DNA of 64,000 nucleotides from NCBI RefSeq assembly GCF_018070345.1, contig NZ_JAGPXX010000026.1, forward strand, positions 25,746 through 89,745, written 5' to 3'. Below are positions 24,533-32,071 of the stretch, piece after piece. Numbering within the stretch: the stretch's first letter is position 1; every line of letters begins with the position of its first letter. This DNA is from Streptomyces sp. F63. GTDB taxonomy: Bacteria > Actinomycetota > Actinomycetes > Streptomycetales > Streptomycetaceae. Position numbers and translations under genes: made by a program. The notes under the pieces were generated by a model. That model saw nothing but the letters and a program-made list of their open reading frames with translations. It did not search any database and had not been told where the DNA came from.

Positions 24533-25873
24533 TCAGGCGTGGGGCCGCCCCAGGGCCCGGTACGTCCAGCCGGCCTCGCGCCAGGCATCCGGGGCGAGGG
24601 CGTTGCGCCCGTCCAGGAGACGGCGTTCGGCGACGACCTCGCCCAGCGCCACCGGGTCGAGCTCCCGGAACTCCCGCCACTCCGTGAGGTGCAGCACCAC
24701 ATCCGCGCCGCGCGCCGCCTCCAGGGCGCTCGGGGCGTACCCGAGCGTCGGGAAGACCCGGCGCGCGTTCTCCATGGCCTTCGGGTCGTAGACGGTGACC
24801 TGGCCGCCCTGGAGGTGGATCTGCCCGGCCACGTTGAGGGCGGGGGAGTCCCGGACGTCGTCCGAGTCCGGCTTGAAGGCGGCGCCGAGCACCGCCACCC
24901 GCACGCCGAGGAAGCCGCCGCCCACGGCCTCGCGGGCCAGTTCGACCATGTGACCGCGGCGGCGCATGTTGACCGAGTCGACCTCGCGGAGGAAGGCCAG
25001 CGCCTGCGGGGAGCCCAGCTCACCCGCGCGGGCCATGAAGGCCCGGATGTCCTTCGGCAGACAGCCGCCGCCGAAGCCGATCCCGGCCCGCAGGAACTTC
25101 TTGCCGATCCGCTCGTCGTGCCCGATGGCCTCGGCCAGCTTGGCGACATCACCGCCGGCGGCCTCGCAGACCTCGGCCATGGCGTTGATGAAGGAGATCT
25201 TGGTGGCGAGGAAGGAGTTGGCGGCGACTTTCACCAGTTCGGCGGTCGGGTAGTCGGTGACGACGAGCGGCGAGCCCTCCGCGAGCGGGGTCGCGTAGAC
25301 CTCCCGCAGCTGCTTCTCGGCCCGCTCGCTCGCGACGCCGATGACGATGCGGTCCGGGTGCAGGGTGTCCTTGACGGCGAAGCCCTCGCGCAGGAACTCC
25401 GGATTCCAGGCGAGCTCGGCGTCCTCGCCCGCCGGGGCCTGCTCGGCGAGCAGGGCCGCGAGCCGGGCGGCGCTCCCCACCGGCACGGTGGACTTGCCGA
25501 CGACGAGGGCGGGCCGGCGCAGATGCGGCGCCAGCGAGGTGAACGCGCTGTCGACGTAGCTCATGTCGCAGGCGTACTCGCCGTGCTTCTGCGGGGTGTT
25601 GACGCAGATGAAGTGGATGTCGCCGAACTCGCCCACCTCCTCGTACGAAGTGGTGAAACGCAGCCGGCCGCTGGAGCCGGGACGGCCCGCGACGTGCTTG
25701 CGGAGCAGCTCCTCCAGCCCGGGCTCGTACAGGGGGACGTTGCCCGCCGAGAGCGTCTCGATCTTCTCGGGGGAGATGTCGAGCCCCAGGACCTCGAAGC
25801 CGAGTTCGGCCATCGCCGCGGCGTGCGTGGCGCCGAGGTAGCCGGTGCCGATCACGGTGATCTTGGGTGCCAT
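24533..25873 (-). CDS. UDP-glucose 6-dehydrogenase
   Basis: The 446-residue enzyme oxidises UDP-glucose to UDP-glucuronate with two NAD+. The N-terminal Rossmann domain begins KITVIGTGYLGATHAAAM, with GLDISPEKIETLS at the end of strand 2. The catalytic Cys sits in GFGGGCLPKDIRAFM, preceded by NSFLATKISFINAMAEVCE, and the C-terminal UDP-binding domain has VLGAAFKPDSDDVRDSPAL. All are intact. The gene is monocistronic, with no glucuronosyltransferase or epimerase beside it, so the use of UDP-glucuronate is not shown here; it may feed the surface-glycan genes downstream. The ATG start gives standard length. Confidence 0.95.
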   Translation of the reverse strand: MAPKITVIGTGYLGATHAAAMAELGFEVLGLDISPEKIETLSAGNVPLYEPGLEELLRKHVAGRPGSSGRLRFTTSYEEVGEFGDIHFICVNTPQKHGEYACDMSYVDSAFTSLAPHLRRPALVVGKSTVPVGSAARLAALLAEQAPAGEDAELAWNPEFLREGFAVKDTLHPDRIVIGVASERAEKQLREVYATPLAEGSPLVVTDYPTAELVKVAANSFLATKISFINAMAEVCEAAGGDVAKLAEAIGHDERIGKKFLRAGIGFGGGCLPKDIRAFMARAGELGSPQALAFLREVDSVNMRRRGHMVELAREAVGGGFLGVRVAVLGAAFKPDSDDVRDSPALNVAGQIHLQGGQVTVYDPKAMENARRVFPTLGYAPSALEAARGADVVLHLTEWREFRELDPVALGEVVAERRLLDGRNALAPDAWREAGWTYRALGRPHA

Positions 25874-26024
25874 CGCTACTCCGTATGCGCGTGCGAGCGG
25901 ACTGCGGCGAGCATATCCGCCCGCCGTGGAGCCCGCCGTCCGCCCCGTGGTCCGTCCCGCCGTGTGGTCCGTCCCGCCGTCACGCTGTCGCCAAACTCAC
26001 CTGTACCCGGCGGGCCCGCGCGAC

Positions 26025-26042
26025 TAGAATTAAGTTACTTAA
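26025..26042 (+). promoter_or_regulatory. -10 box overlapped by a 13-bp palindrome before the acyl-CoA dehydrogenase
   Basis: TAGAAT (26025-26030) looks like a vegetative -10 hexamer, and the perfect palindrome TTAAGT-T-ACTTAA (26030-26042) begins on its last base. The AT-rich patch stands out from the surrounding GC-rich DNA. The placement suggests a repressor operator. No clear -35 is seen in the 202-bp gap. Confidence 0.45.
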
Positions 26043-26075
26043 CGGTAGTTAGCAGCAGCTGGGAGTGAGGGCACC

Positions 26076-27233
26076 TTGTCGTCCACCGAATTCGACCTCT
26101 ACCGGCCGTCCGAGGAGCACGACATGCTCCGCGATTCGGTCCGTGCGCTCGCCGAGGCGAAGATCGCGCCCTTCGCCGCCGAGGTGGACGAGGAGGGCCG
26201 CTTCCCCCAGGAGGCACTGGACGCCCTCACCGCGAACGACCTGCACGCCGTCCACGTCCCCGAGTCCTACGGCGGCGCGGGCGCCGACGCCCTCTCCGCG
26301 GTCATCGTCATCGAGGAGGTGGCCCGCGTCTGCGCCTCCTCCTCCCTGATCCCCGCGGTCAACAAGCTCGGCTCGCTGCCCCTGGTGCTCTCCGGCTCCG
26401 AGGAGCTGAAGAAGAAGTACCTGACCCCGCTCGCCAAGGGCCAGGGCATGTTCTCGTACTGCCTCTCCGAGCCGGACGCGGGCTCCGACGCCGCGGGCAT
26501 GAAGACCCGCGCCGTCCGCGACGGCGACTCCTGGGTCCTCAACGGCGTGAAGCGCTGGATCACCAACGCCGGCGTCAGCGACTACTACACGGTCATGGCC
26601 GTCACCGACCCGGAGAAGCGCAGCAAGGGCATCTCCGCCTTCGTCGTCGAGAAGTCCGACGAGGGCGTCTCCTTCGGCGCCCCGGAGAAGAAGCTCGGCA
26701 TCAAGGGTTCCCCGACCCGCGAGGTCTACTTCGACAACGTCCGCATCCCCGCCGACCGCATGATCGGCGCGGAGGGCACCGGCTTCGCCACCGCGATGAA
26801 GACCCTCGACCACACCCGCATCACCATTGCCGCCCAGGCCCTCGGCATCGCCCAGGGCGCCCTCGACTACGCCAAGGGCTACGTCCAGGAGCGCAAGCAG
26901 TTCGGCAAGCCGATCGCCGACTTCCAGGGCGTCCAGTTCATGCTGGCCGACATGGCGATGAAGATCGAGGCCGCCCGCCAGCTGACCTACGCGGCCGCCG
27001 CCAAGTCCGAACGCGTCGACGCCGACCTCACCTTCTTCGGCGCCGCCGCCAAGTGCTACGCCTCCGACGCCGCCATGGAAGTCACCACCGACGCGGTCCA
27101 GCTCCTCGGCGGCTACGGCTACACCCGCGACTACCCGGTGGAGCGCATGATGCGCGACGCCAAGATCACCCAGATCTACGAGGGCACCAACCAGGTCCAG
27201 CGCATCGTCATGGCCCGCAACCTGCCCAAGTAG
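26076..27233 (+). CDS. Acyl-CoA dehydrogenase
   Basis: The 385-residue FAD enzyme introduces a 2,3-double bond in acyl-CoA, passing electrons to ETF. Signatures are YCLSEPDAGSDAAGMKT, GVKRWITNAGVSDYY, the ARKQFGK-type segment (QERKQFGKPIADFQ), LLGGYGYTRDYPVERMMRDA and IYEGTNQVQRIVMAR, where the Glu of YEGTN is the usual catalytic base of short-chain members. Length and motifs resemble butyryl-CoA or FadE-type dehydrogenases; chain-length preference cannot be read. The start is TTG at 26076 with GGGAGTGAGG upstream. The gene stands alone, followed by a strong terminator. Confidence 0.95.
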   Translation: MSSTEFDLYRPSEEHDMLRDSVRALAEAKIAPFAAEVDEEGRFPQEALDALTANDLHAVHVPESYGGAGADALSAVIVIEEVARVCASSSLIPAVNKLGSLPLVLSGSEELKKKYLTPLAKGQGMFSYCLSEPDAGSDAAGMKTRAVRDGDSWVLNGVKRWITNAGVSDYYTVMAVTDPEKRSKGISAFVVEKSDEGVSFGAPEKKLGIKGSPTREVYFDNVRIPADRMIGAEGTGFATAMKTLDHTRITIAAQALGIAQGALDYAKGYVQERKQFGKPIADFQGVQFMLADMAMKIEAARQLTYAAAAKSERVDADLTFFGAAAKCYASDAAMEVTTDAVQLLGGYGYTRDYPVERMMRDAKITQIYEGTNQVQRIVMARNLPK

Positions 27234-27271
27234 CCCGGACGCGGCCCCGGTTGCCGCCCCGCCCTTGCACG

Positions 27272-27306
27272 CGAACGCCCCCCGGCCGGTCAGCGGGGGG
27301 CGTTCG
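27272..27306 (+). terminator. Terminator after the acyl-CoA dehydrogenase
   Basis: CGAACGCCCCCC (27272-27283) pairs perfectly with GGGGGGCGTTCG (27295-27306) around an 11-nt loop and is followed by TTCT. It lies between convergent genes and may also stop transcription of the LCP gene on the minus strand. Confidence 0.85.
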
Positions 27307-27406
27307 TTCTGCTGCGGGGGGCGCCGGAGAAGCACCCGCTTCGCGACGCGGGCCGCGCTGTCCGCCACGGTGGAGACCCGGGGCAGCCGGCCCAGGACGC
27401 GGTCCG

Positions 27407-28660
27407 TCACTCCGTGACGGTGACCGGCTGGTCGTTCTTGAGTTCCGAGACGAGCTGCTTGACCTTCGGCATGTCCCACCTCAGCGAGCCGCCCGGGGCC
27501 GAGCCCGCGATCGGCATGTTCATCTGCTTGCCGCCACCGCCCGTGACGTCCTTCATCGCCCAGAACATGGAGGCCAGGTCGAACAGGCTCATGTCCTCGT
27601 CGACGATCAGGGTGTCGAGCCCGGCGCCCATCACCGGGTAGAGCTTGAAGGGGTTCAGGACCGTCGAGGGGCTCGCGGTCTGGGAGGCCAGCGCGGAGAG
27701 GAACTTCTGCTGGTTCTTGGTGCGGTCCAGGTCGCCGCCGGCCAGACCGTACCGCTGCCGGACGAAGGCCAGTGCCTGCTCGCCGTCGAGGGTCTGGCGG
27801 CCCTTCTTCAGGTCGATGCCGGAGTTCTTCTCCTTGAGGTCGCGCGGGATGTCCATCTCGACGCCGCCCACCGCGTCCACGATCTCCGCGAAGCCGCCGA
27901 AGCCGATCTCGGCGTAGTGGTCGATCTTCAGTCCGGTGTTGAACTCGACGGTGCGGACGAGCAGCGGAGCGCCGTCCTTGGAGTACGAGGCGTTGAGCTT
28001 GGAGGGCCCTGAGGCGGGGAAGTCCTTGCCGCTCTCCGAGCCGGTGAAGTCGGGGATGGTGACGTACGAGTCGCGCGGCAGGGAGACCATGGTGTTCCCG
28101 TTGTCGCCGACGTGCAGAATCATCATCGAGTCGGTGCGCTTGCCCTCGACCTTGCCGGTGTGCAGCCGCTTCTGGTCCTCCGGGGAGAGCCCTTCGCGGC
28201 TGTCGGAGCCCACGATCAGGTAGTTGGTGCCCTCGCCGGCCTCCGGGCGGTCCTTGACGATGCTGAGATCCACCTCACGGCGCAGCTTGGAGTCCGCCCA
28301 GAAGTAGGTGCCGATGCTCACCACCAGGGCTACCAGGACCAGTGTCACCAGACCGCGTTTGATGCGGCGGCCCCAGTCCGGGGCCGGGCGGCCGTACGGG
28401 TCGCCGCCGTATCCGCCGCCACCGCCGTAGACCTGGCCGGTGTTGTATCCGTCACCGTCGGCGTAGTAGTCGTCGTAGCCCTGCGACTGCTGGGCGGGCA
28501 CGCGGCCGTACGGCGGTGCGGGGTGGTCCGGTATCGGTCCGGCCGGCTGCGCGCCGCGCCGCATGTGGGGCATCCGCCGTGTCGGCTCCGGTCCGGGCAC
28601 CGCGTTGCCGCGTCCGTAGCCGTCACCGTCCGCGGTCCGCCCTGGGGGCCAGTCAGTCAT
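27407..28660 (-). CDS. LytR-CpsA-Psr (LCP) family ligase, no cysteines
   Basis: LCP proteins are membrane-anchored phosphotransferases that attach glycopolymers from polyprenyl carriers to peptidoglycan. This 417-residue member has a disordered cytoplasmic Gly/Tyr/Pro/Asp-rich N-terminus of about 100 residues, one TM (about 103-121), and an extracellular LCP domain (about 145-385) with NYLIVGSDSRE, MVSLPRDSYVTIP, KIDHYAEIGFGGF, AVGGVEMDIP and the arginine-rich ALAFVRQRYGL ... LDRTKNQQKFL. Unlike the four paralogues that follow, it contains no cysteine and ends soon after the domain. The start at 28660 is chosen from the conserved beginning; its ribosome-binding site is weak. Confidence 0.93.
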   Translation of the reverse strand: MTDWPPGRTADGDGYGRGNAVPGPEPTRRMPHMRRGAQPAGPIPDHPAPPYGRVPAQQSQGYDDYYADGDGYNTGQVYGGGGGYGGDPYGRPAPDWGRRIKRGLVTLVLVALVVSIGTYFWADSKLRREVDLSIVKDRPEAGEGTNYLIVGSDSREGLSPEDQKRLHTGKVEGKRTDSMMILHVGDNGNTMVSLPRDSYVTIPDFTGSESGKDFPASGPSKLNASYSKDGAPLLVRTVEFNTGLKIDHYAEIGFGGFAEIVDAVGGVEMDIPRDLKEKNSGIDLKKGRQTLDGEQALAFVRQRYGLAGGDLDRTKNQQKFLSALASQTASPSTVLNPFKLYPVMGAGLDTLIVDEDMSLFDLASMFWAMKDVTGGGGKQMNMPIAGSAPGGSLRWDMPKVKQLVSELKNDQPVTVTE

Positions 28661-28790
28661 AGGGGGAAGTGTGCATCCCGGAGGGGGCCGGGTCCCAGGG
28701 CGGGTGGCGGATACACACAATGCTGTAGCAGAGCTGATGCAGAAACGGTGCTGGTCAGGCCATGAAGATCGGGCGCATACAGTGGAAGAC

Positions 28791-29339
28791 ATGACCGATC
28801 AGGCCCTATCCGCGCACCAGAACGTTCCGAGCAAGCCCACCAGTGCCTCGCGTACCACCCTGTCCCACATCATGACCGCACATGACACCAATCTTCTGGG
28901 CACGGTGCACGGTGGCGTGATCATGAAGCTGGTGGACGACGCCGCGGGCGCGGTCGCCGGGCGTCACTCGGGCGGTCCGGCCGTCACGGCCTCGATGGAC
29001 GAGATGGTCTTCCTGGAGCCGGTGCGCGTCGGCGACCTGGTGCATGTGAGAGCGCAGGTCAACTGGACCGGCCGGTCCTCGATGGAGGTCGGCGTCCGGG
29101 TCATGGCGGAGCGCTGGAACGAGTCGACGCCGGCCACTCAGGTCGGCAGCGCCTACCTCGTCTTCGCGGCGGTCGACGCCGAGGGCAAACCGCGGCCGGT
29201 GCCGCAGGTGGTCCCCGAGACCGAGCGCGACGAGCGCCGCTACCAGGAGGCGCAGATCCGCCGGACGCACCGGCTGGCGCGGCGCCGGGCCATCAGGGAG
29301 CTGCGCGAGAAGCGCGCGGCCGAGGGCATCGACGACTGA
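28791..29339 (+). CDS. Hotdog-fold acyl-CoA thioesterase
   Basis: The 182-residue protein is a YciA/BACH-type acyl-CoA thioesterase that hydrolyses acyl-CoA to free acid and CoA. The hotdog core covers residues about 20-140, with LSHIMTAHDTNLLGTVHGG (catalytic Asp/Asn region), IMKLVDDAAGAVAGRH, DEMVFLEPVRVGDLVHVRA and SSMEVGVRVMAE. The last 40 residues are a charged Arg/Glu helix (YQEAQIRRTHRLARRRAIRE), common in actinobacterial homologues. It lies between two LCP genes and is divergent from the first and convergent with the second. A functional link with them is not evident. Confidence 0.92.
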   Translation: MTDQALSAHQNVPSKPTSASRTTLSHIMTAHDTNLLGTVHGGVIMKLVDDAAGAVAGRHSGGPAVTASMDEMVFLEPVRVGDLVHVRAQVNWTGRSSMEVGVRVMAERWNESTPATQVGSAYLVFAAVDAEGKPRPVPQVVPETERDERRYQEAQIRRTHRLARRRAIRELREKRAAEGIDD

Positions 29340-29347
29340 GGCGGCTG

Positions 29348-29363
29348 ACCGGACCCTTCCGGT
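29348..29363. terminator. Small bidirectional hairpin
   Basis: ACCGGA (29348-29353) and TCCGGT (29358-29363) form a 6-bp stem with a 4-nt loop in the 42-bp gap between convergent thioesterase and LCP genes. Confidence 0.45.
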
Positions 29364-29381
29364 GCCCGGCAGGCGCGGAGC

Positions 29382-30716
29382 TCAGGGGCAGACGACCTCG
29401 TCGCCCCGGACCGGACCCGGAGCCGCACCGCCCGGCTGCGGCGGGCTCTCCGGGCTCTCCGGGCCCGCCGGGCTCTCCGAACTCTCCGGGCCCGGGGTTG
29501 CGGAGGACGGACCGGTGTCCGGGCCGCCGCGCCGCGTGGCCGGGCCCGTTTCCGCGGGGTGGCGGGCGGAGTCGTCGTGGCGGCCGGAGTGCCCGTTGGC
29601 GCCGGTCAGCGGCCGGTCCTCGCGCAGGGCTTCGAACAGTGCCCCGGCCCGCGGTTCGTCCCAGAGAACGGTGGAGCCGATGCCGGGGACCCTGTGGTCC
29701 GGGTCGGCCACCGGCACCGACACGAACTCCGACGACGCCGGTGTGAAACCGCGCATGGCACGGCCGAGACCGATCAGTTCCTCCGGGCCGAGGCCGTGGT
29801 CGGCCCGGACCGAGCGGAGCAGTTGGCCGGCGGCCCGGTCGAGTTTCACCGGGTTCAGCAGCAGGCCGCTCTCCGCGGCCCGGTCCACGAGGGCGGCCAG
29901 GAAACGCTGCTGGCGCCGCATCCGTCCCAGGTCGCCCTCGGCGTCGAGATGGCGGGCCCGGACGTAGGCCAGGGCCTCCCCGCCGTCCAGCCTGCTGGTG
30001 CCGGCGGGCAGGTCGAGGCCGCTGCGCGGGTCCCGGAGCGGGCGGGGGGTGCAGATGTCCACGCCGCCGAGGAGGTCCACGGTGCGGATGAAGCTGCTGA
30101 AGTCGACCTCCACGTAGTGGTCGATGCGGACCCGGGTGAGCTTCTCGACCGTCCGCACGGTGAGCTGCGGACCGCCCTCGGCATAGACCGAGTTGATCTT
30201 GACGGGGCGGCCGCCGTCGCCGTCGCCGTCCCCTGCACCGCTCCCGTCCCCGGCCCCGCTCCCGGCTCCGGTGCCGTCCCCGCCGTTCTCCGGGGCCGGG
30301 GGCAGTTCCGTGTAGGTGTCCCGGGGGATGCTCACCACGCTGGCCCGCCGCCGGTCGGCGGAGAGGTGCACCAGCAGGATGGCGTCGGTGCAGTGGCAGG
30401 GCTCACCGCCGAGCCGGTACCTCCGCCGCTGCTCGGCCGTGATCCGGTCCCGGCCGTCCGTGCCGACGAGCAGGAAGTTGAGCGCGTCGCCGCCGCCCGC
30501 CCGCGCGGGCCGGTCCGGCAGCCCGGCGAAGGGGTCCACCCGTTCGATGGCGGTGCCCAGGCCGCCCACCACCGCGTGCCCCGCCCCGGCGGCCGACAGG
30601 ACGACCGCGGAGACGCAGAGCGCGAGCCGCGTTCCCCACCGGGACCGGCGGGACCGGCGGTCACCGCTCCGGCCGGCGGACTCGGGGCTCGGGCCGGGGG
30701 CGGGGGGCGTCGTCAT
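29382..30716 (-). CDS. LCP family ligase with Cys-x-Cys motif and acidic Gly insert
   Basis: The 444-residue member has a short basic cytoplasmic N-terminus, one TM (about 27-50) and an LCP domain with NFLLVGTDGRD, VVSIPRDTYTELP, RIDHYVEVDFSSF, LLGGVDICTPRP and ALAYVRARHL ... LGRMRRQQRFL. Two features are unlike its neighbours: EPCHCTDAILL, where other paralogues have an Arg/His-x-Asp without Cys, and a 20-residue Gly/Asp/Ser/Ala insert (about 30190-30270) inside the catalytic domain after the PRD motif. The C-terminal 80 residues are disordered Pro/Ser/Glu/Gly and end in VVCP, placing a cysteine at the second-last position. It is divergent from a glycosyltransferase gene. Reaction as for other LCP proteins, by family. 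Confidence 0.9.
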   Translation of the reverse strand: MTTPPAPGPSPESAGRSGDRRSRRSRWGTRLALCVSAVVLSAAGAGHAVVGGLGTAIERVDPFAGLPDRPARAGGGDALNFLLVGTDGRDRITAEQRRRYRLGGEPCHCTDAILLVHLSADRRRASVVSIPRDTYTELPPAPENGGDGTGAGSGAGDGSGAGDGDGDGGRPVKINSVYAEGGPQLTVRTVEKLTRVRIDHYVEVDFSSFIRTVDLLGGVDICTPRPLRDPRSGLDLPAGTSRLDGGEALAYVRARHLDAEGDLGRMRRQQRFLAALVDRAAESGLLLNPVKLDRAAGQLLRSVRADHGLGPEELIGLGRAMRGFTPASSEFVSVPVADPDHRVPGIGSTVLWDEPRAGALFEALREDRPLTGANGHSGRHDDSARHPAETGPATRRGGPDTGPSSATPGPESSESPAGPESPESPPQPGGAAPGPVRGDEVVCP

Positions 30717-30914
30717 CGGGTGGTACCTCCGCGGGGCCGGGGCGGGCTGAACACGGGCCGCCGCAGGGGCGGCCGGAGGCCGGCGCGAAGCCGGCGGGAA
30801 GGTGTCACCGTAGGCCCGTACGATCAGCGCACCGCGCCCCCACGCCGCCCGGCGGGCCGGGTCGCACCCGGGCGGCTACGGGGGCGTCCCCCGTTCGCGG
30901 TAACGTGAGAAACG

Positions 30915-31991
30915 ATGAACGCCTCCCCTGAACAGCCGCCGCCGGCCGTCTCCGTGATCATGCCGGTGCTCAACGAAGAGCGGCATCTGCGCGCTTCCGT
31001 CCGCCACATCCTGCAGCAGGAGTACCCGGGCGAGCTCGAAGTGGTGATCGCCCTCGGCCCGTCCGCGGACCGTACGGACGAGATCGCCGCCGGGCTGGTC
31101 CGCGAGGACCCGCGCGTGCGCACCGTGCCCAACCCCACCGGCCGCACCCCGGCCGCGCTCAACGCCGCGATCAGGGCGTCCCGGCACCCGGTCGTGGTGC
31201 GCGTCGACGGCCACGGCATGCTCTCGCCGGACTACATCGCGACCGCCGTCCGGCTGCTGGCCGAGACCGGCGCCCAGAACGTCGGCGGCATCATGCACGC
31301 CGAGGGGGAGAACGCCTGGGAGCAGGCCGTCGCCGCGGCGATGACGTCCAGGATCGGCGTCGGCAACGCCGCGTTCCACACCGGCGGCGAAGCGGCCCCG
31401 GCCGAGACGGTCTACCTGGGCGTCTTCCGCCGGGAGGCGCTGGAGCGGCAGGGCGGCTACAACGAGGAGTTCATCCGCGCCCAGGACTGGGAGCTGAACT
31501 TCCGCATCCGCGAGGCCGGCGGTCTGATCTGGTTCTCGCCGGAGCTCAGGGTCTCGTACCGGCCCCGGCCGACGGTCAGGGCGCTGGCCAGGCAGTACAA
31601 GGACTACGGCCGCTGGCGGCATGTCGTGGCCCGCTACCACCGCGGGTCCATCAACCTCCGCTATCTCGCCCCGCCGGCCGCCGTGCTCGCCATCGCCGCC
31701 GGGACGGTCGCGGGCGCGCTCCTGACCCCCTGGGGGCTCGTCGTCCCGGCGGGGTACCTCGCGGCCATCACCGCGGGCTCGCTGCCGGCCGGCCGGGGGC
31801 TGCCGCTCGCGGCGCGGCTGCGCATCCCGGTGGCGCTGGCGACCATGCACATGTCGTGGGGCTGGGGCTTCCTCACCAGTCCGCGCTCGCTGGCGCGCAA
31901 GGTGATCGCCAGCCGCCGCCCGGCGGTCACGGCGGAGGGCGAGCCGTCTCCGGCCGGGAAGCCGGCCGGGCCGGCCGAGACCGCCGGCTGA
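30915..31991 (+). CDS. Family 2 glycosyltransferase with C-terminal membrane segments
   Basis: The 358-residue protein starts with a GT-A domain: VSVIMPVLNEERHLRASV, EVVIALGPSADRTDEIA, GRTPAALNAAIRAS, VVRVDGHGMLSPDYI (metal-binding DxH/DG region), VYLGVFRREALERQGGYNEEF and AQDWELNFRIREAGG. After residue 245 come two or three hydrophobic segments, so the enzyme is membrane-associated and probably acts on a polyprenyl-linked acceptor. The donor and product are unknown. It lies among five LCP genes, so it may help build the polymer they attach; in M. tuberculosis, from memory, a rhamnosyltransferase gene (wbbL) lies in the corresponding place. Confidence 0.88.
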   Translation: MNASPEQPPPAVSVIMPVLNEERHLRASVRHILQQEYPGELEVVIALGPSADRTDEIAAGLVREDPRVRTVPNPTGRTPAALNAAIRASRHPVVVRVDGHGMLSPDYIATAVRLLAETGAQNVGGIMHAEGENAWEQAVAAAMTSRIGVGNAAFHTGGEAAPAETVYLGVFRREALERQGGYNEEFIRAQDWELNFRIREAGGLIWFSPELRVSYRPRPTVRALARQYKDYGRWRHVVARYHRGSINLRYLAPPAAVLAIAAGTVAGALLTPWGLVVPAGYLAAITAGSLPAGRGLPLAARLRIPVALATMHMSWGWGFLTSPRSLARKVIASRRPAVTAEGEPSPAGKPAGPAETAG

Positions 31992-32033
31992 CCCGCGCGC
32001 CGCTCCACCACACGACCGCTGCCGCCCGCCGCC

Positions 32034-32065
32034 GTGGCCGGACGCGCCCGTCGACGTCCGGCCAC
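32034..32065. terminator. Perfect 11-bp hairpin between convergent genes
   Basis: GTGGCCGGACG (32034-32044) and CGTCCGGCCAC (32055-32065) form a perfect stem with a 10-nt loop between the glycosyltransferase and LCP stop codons. Confidence 0.75.
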
Positions 32066-32071
32066 GTCCGG

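Noticed and set aside
22196..26068. A 1290-codon plus-strand frame across the oxidase, regulator and UDP-glucose dehydrogenase genes
   Set aside because: It runs antisense to, or out of frame with, well-supported genes, has no recognisable domain and shows no G/C third-position bias.
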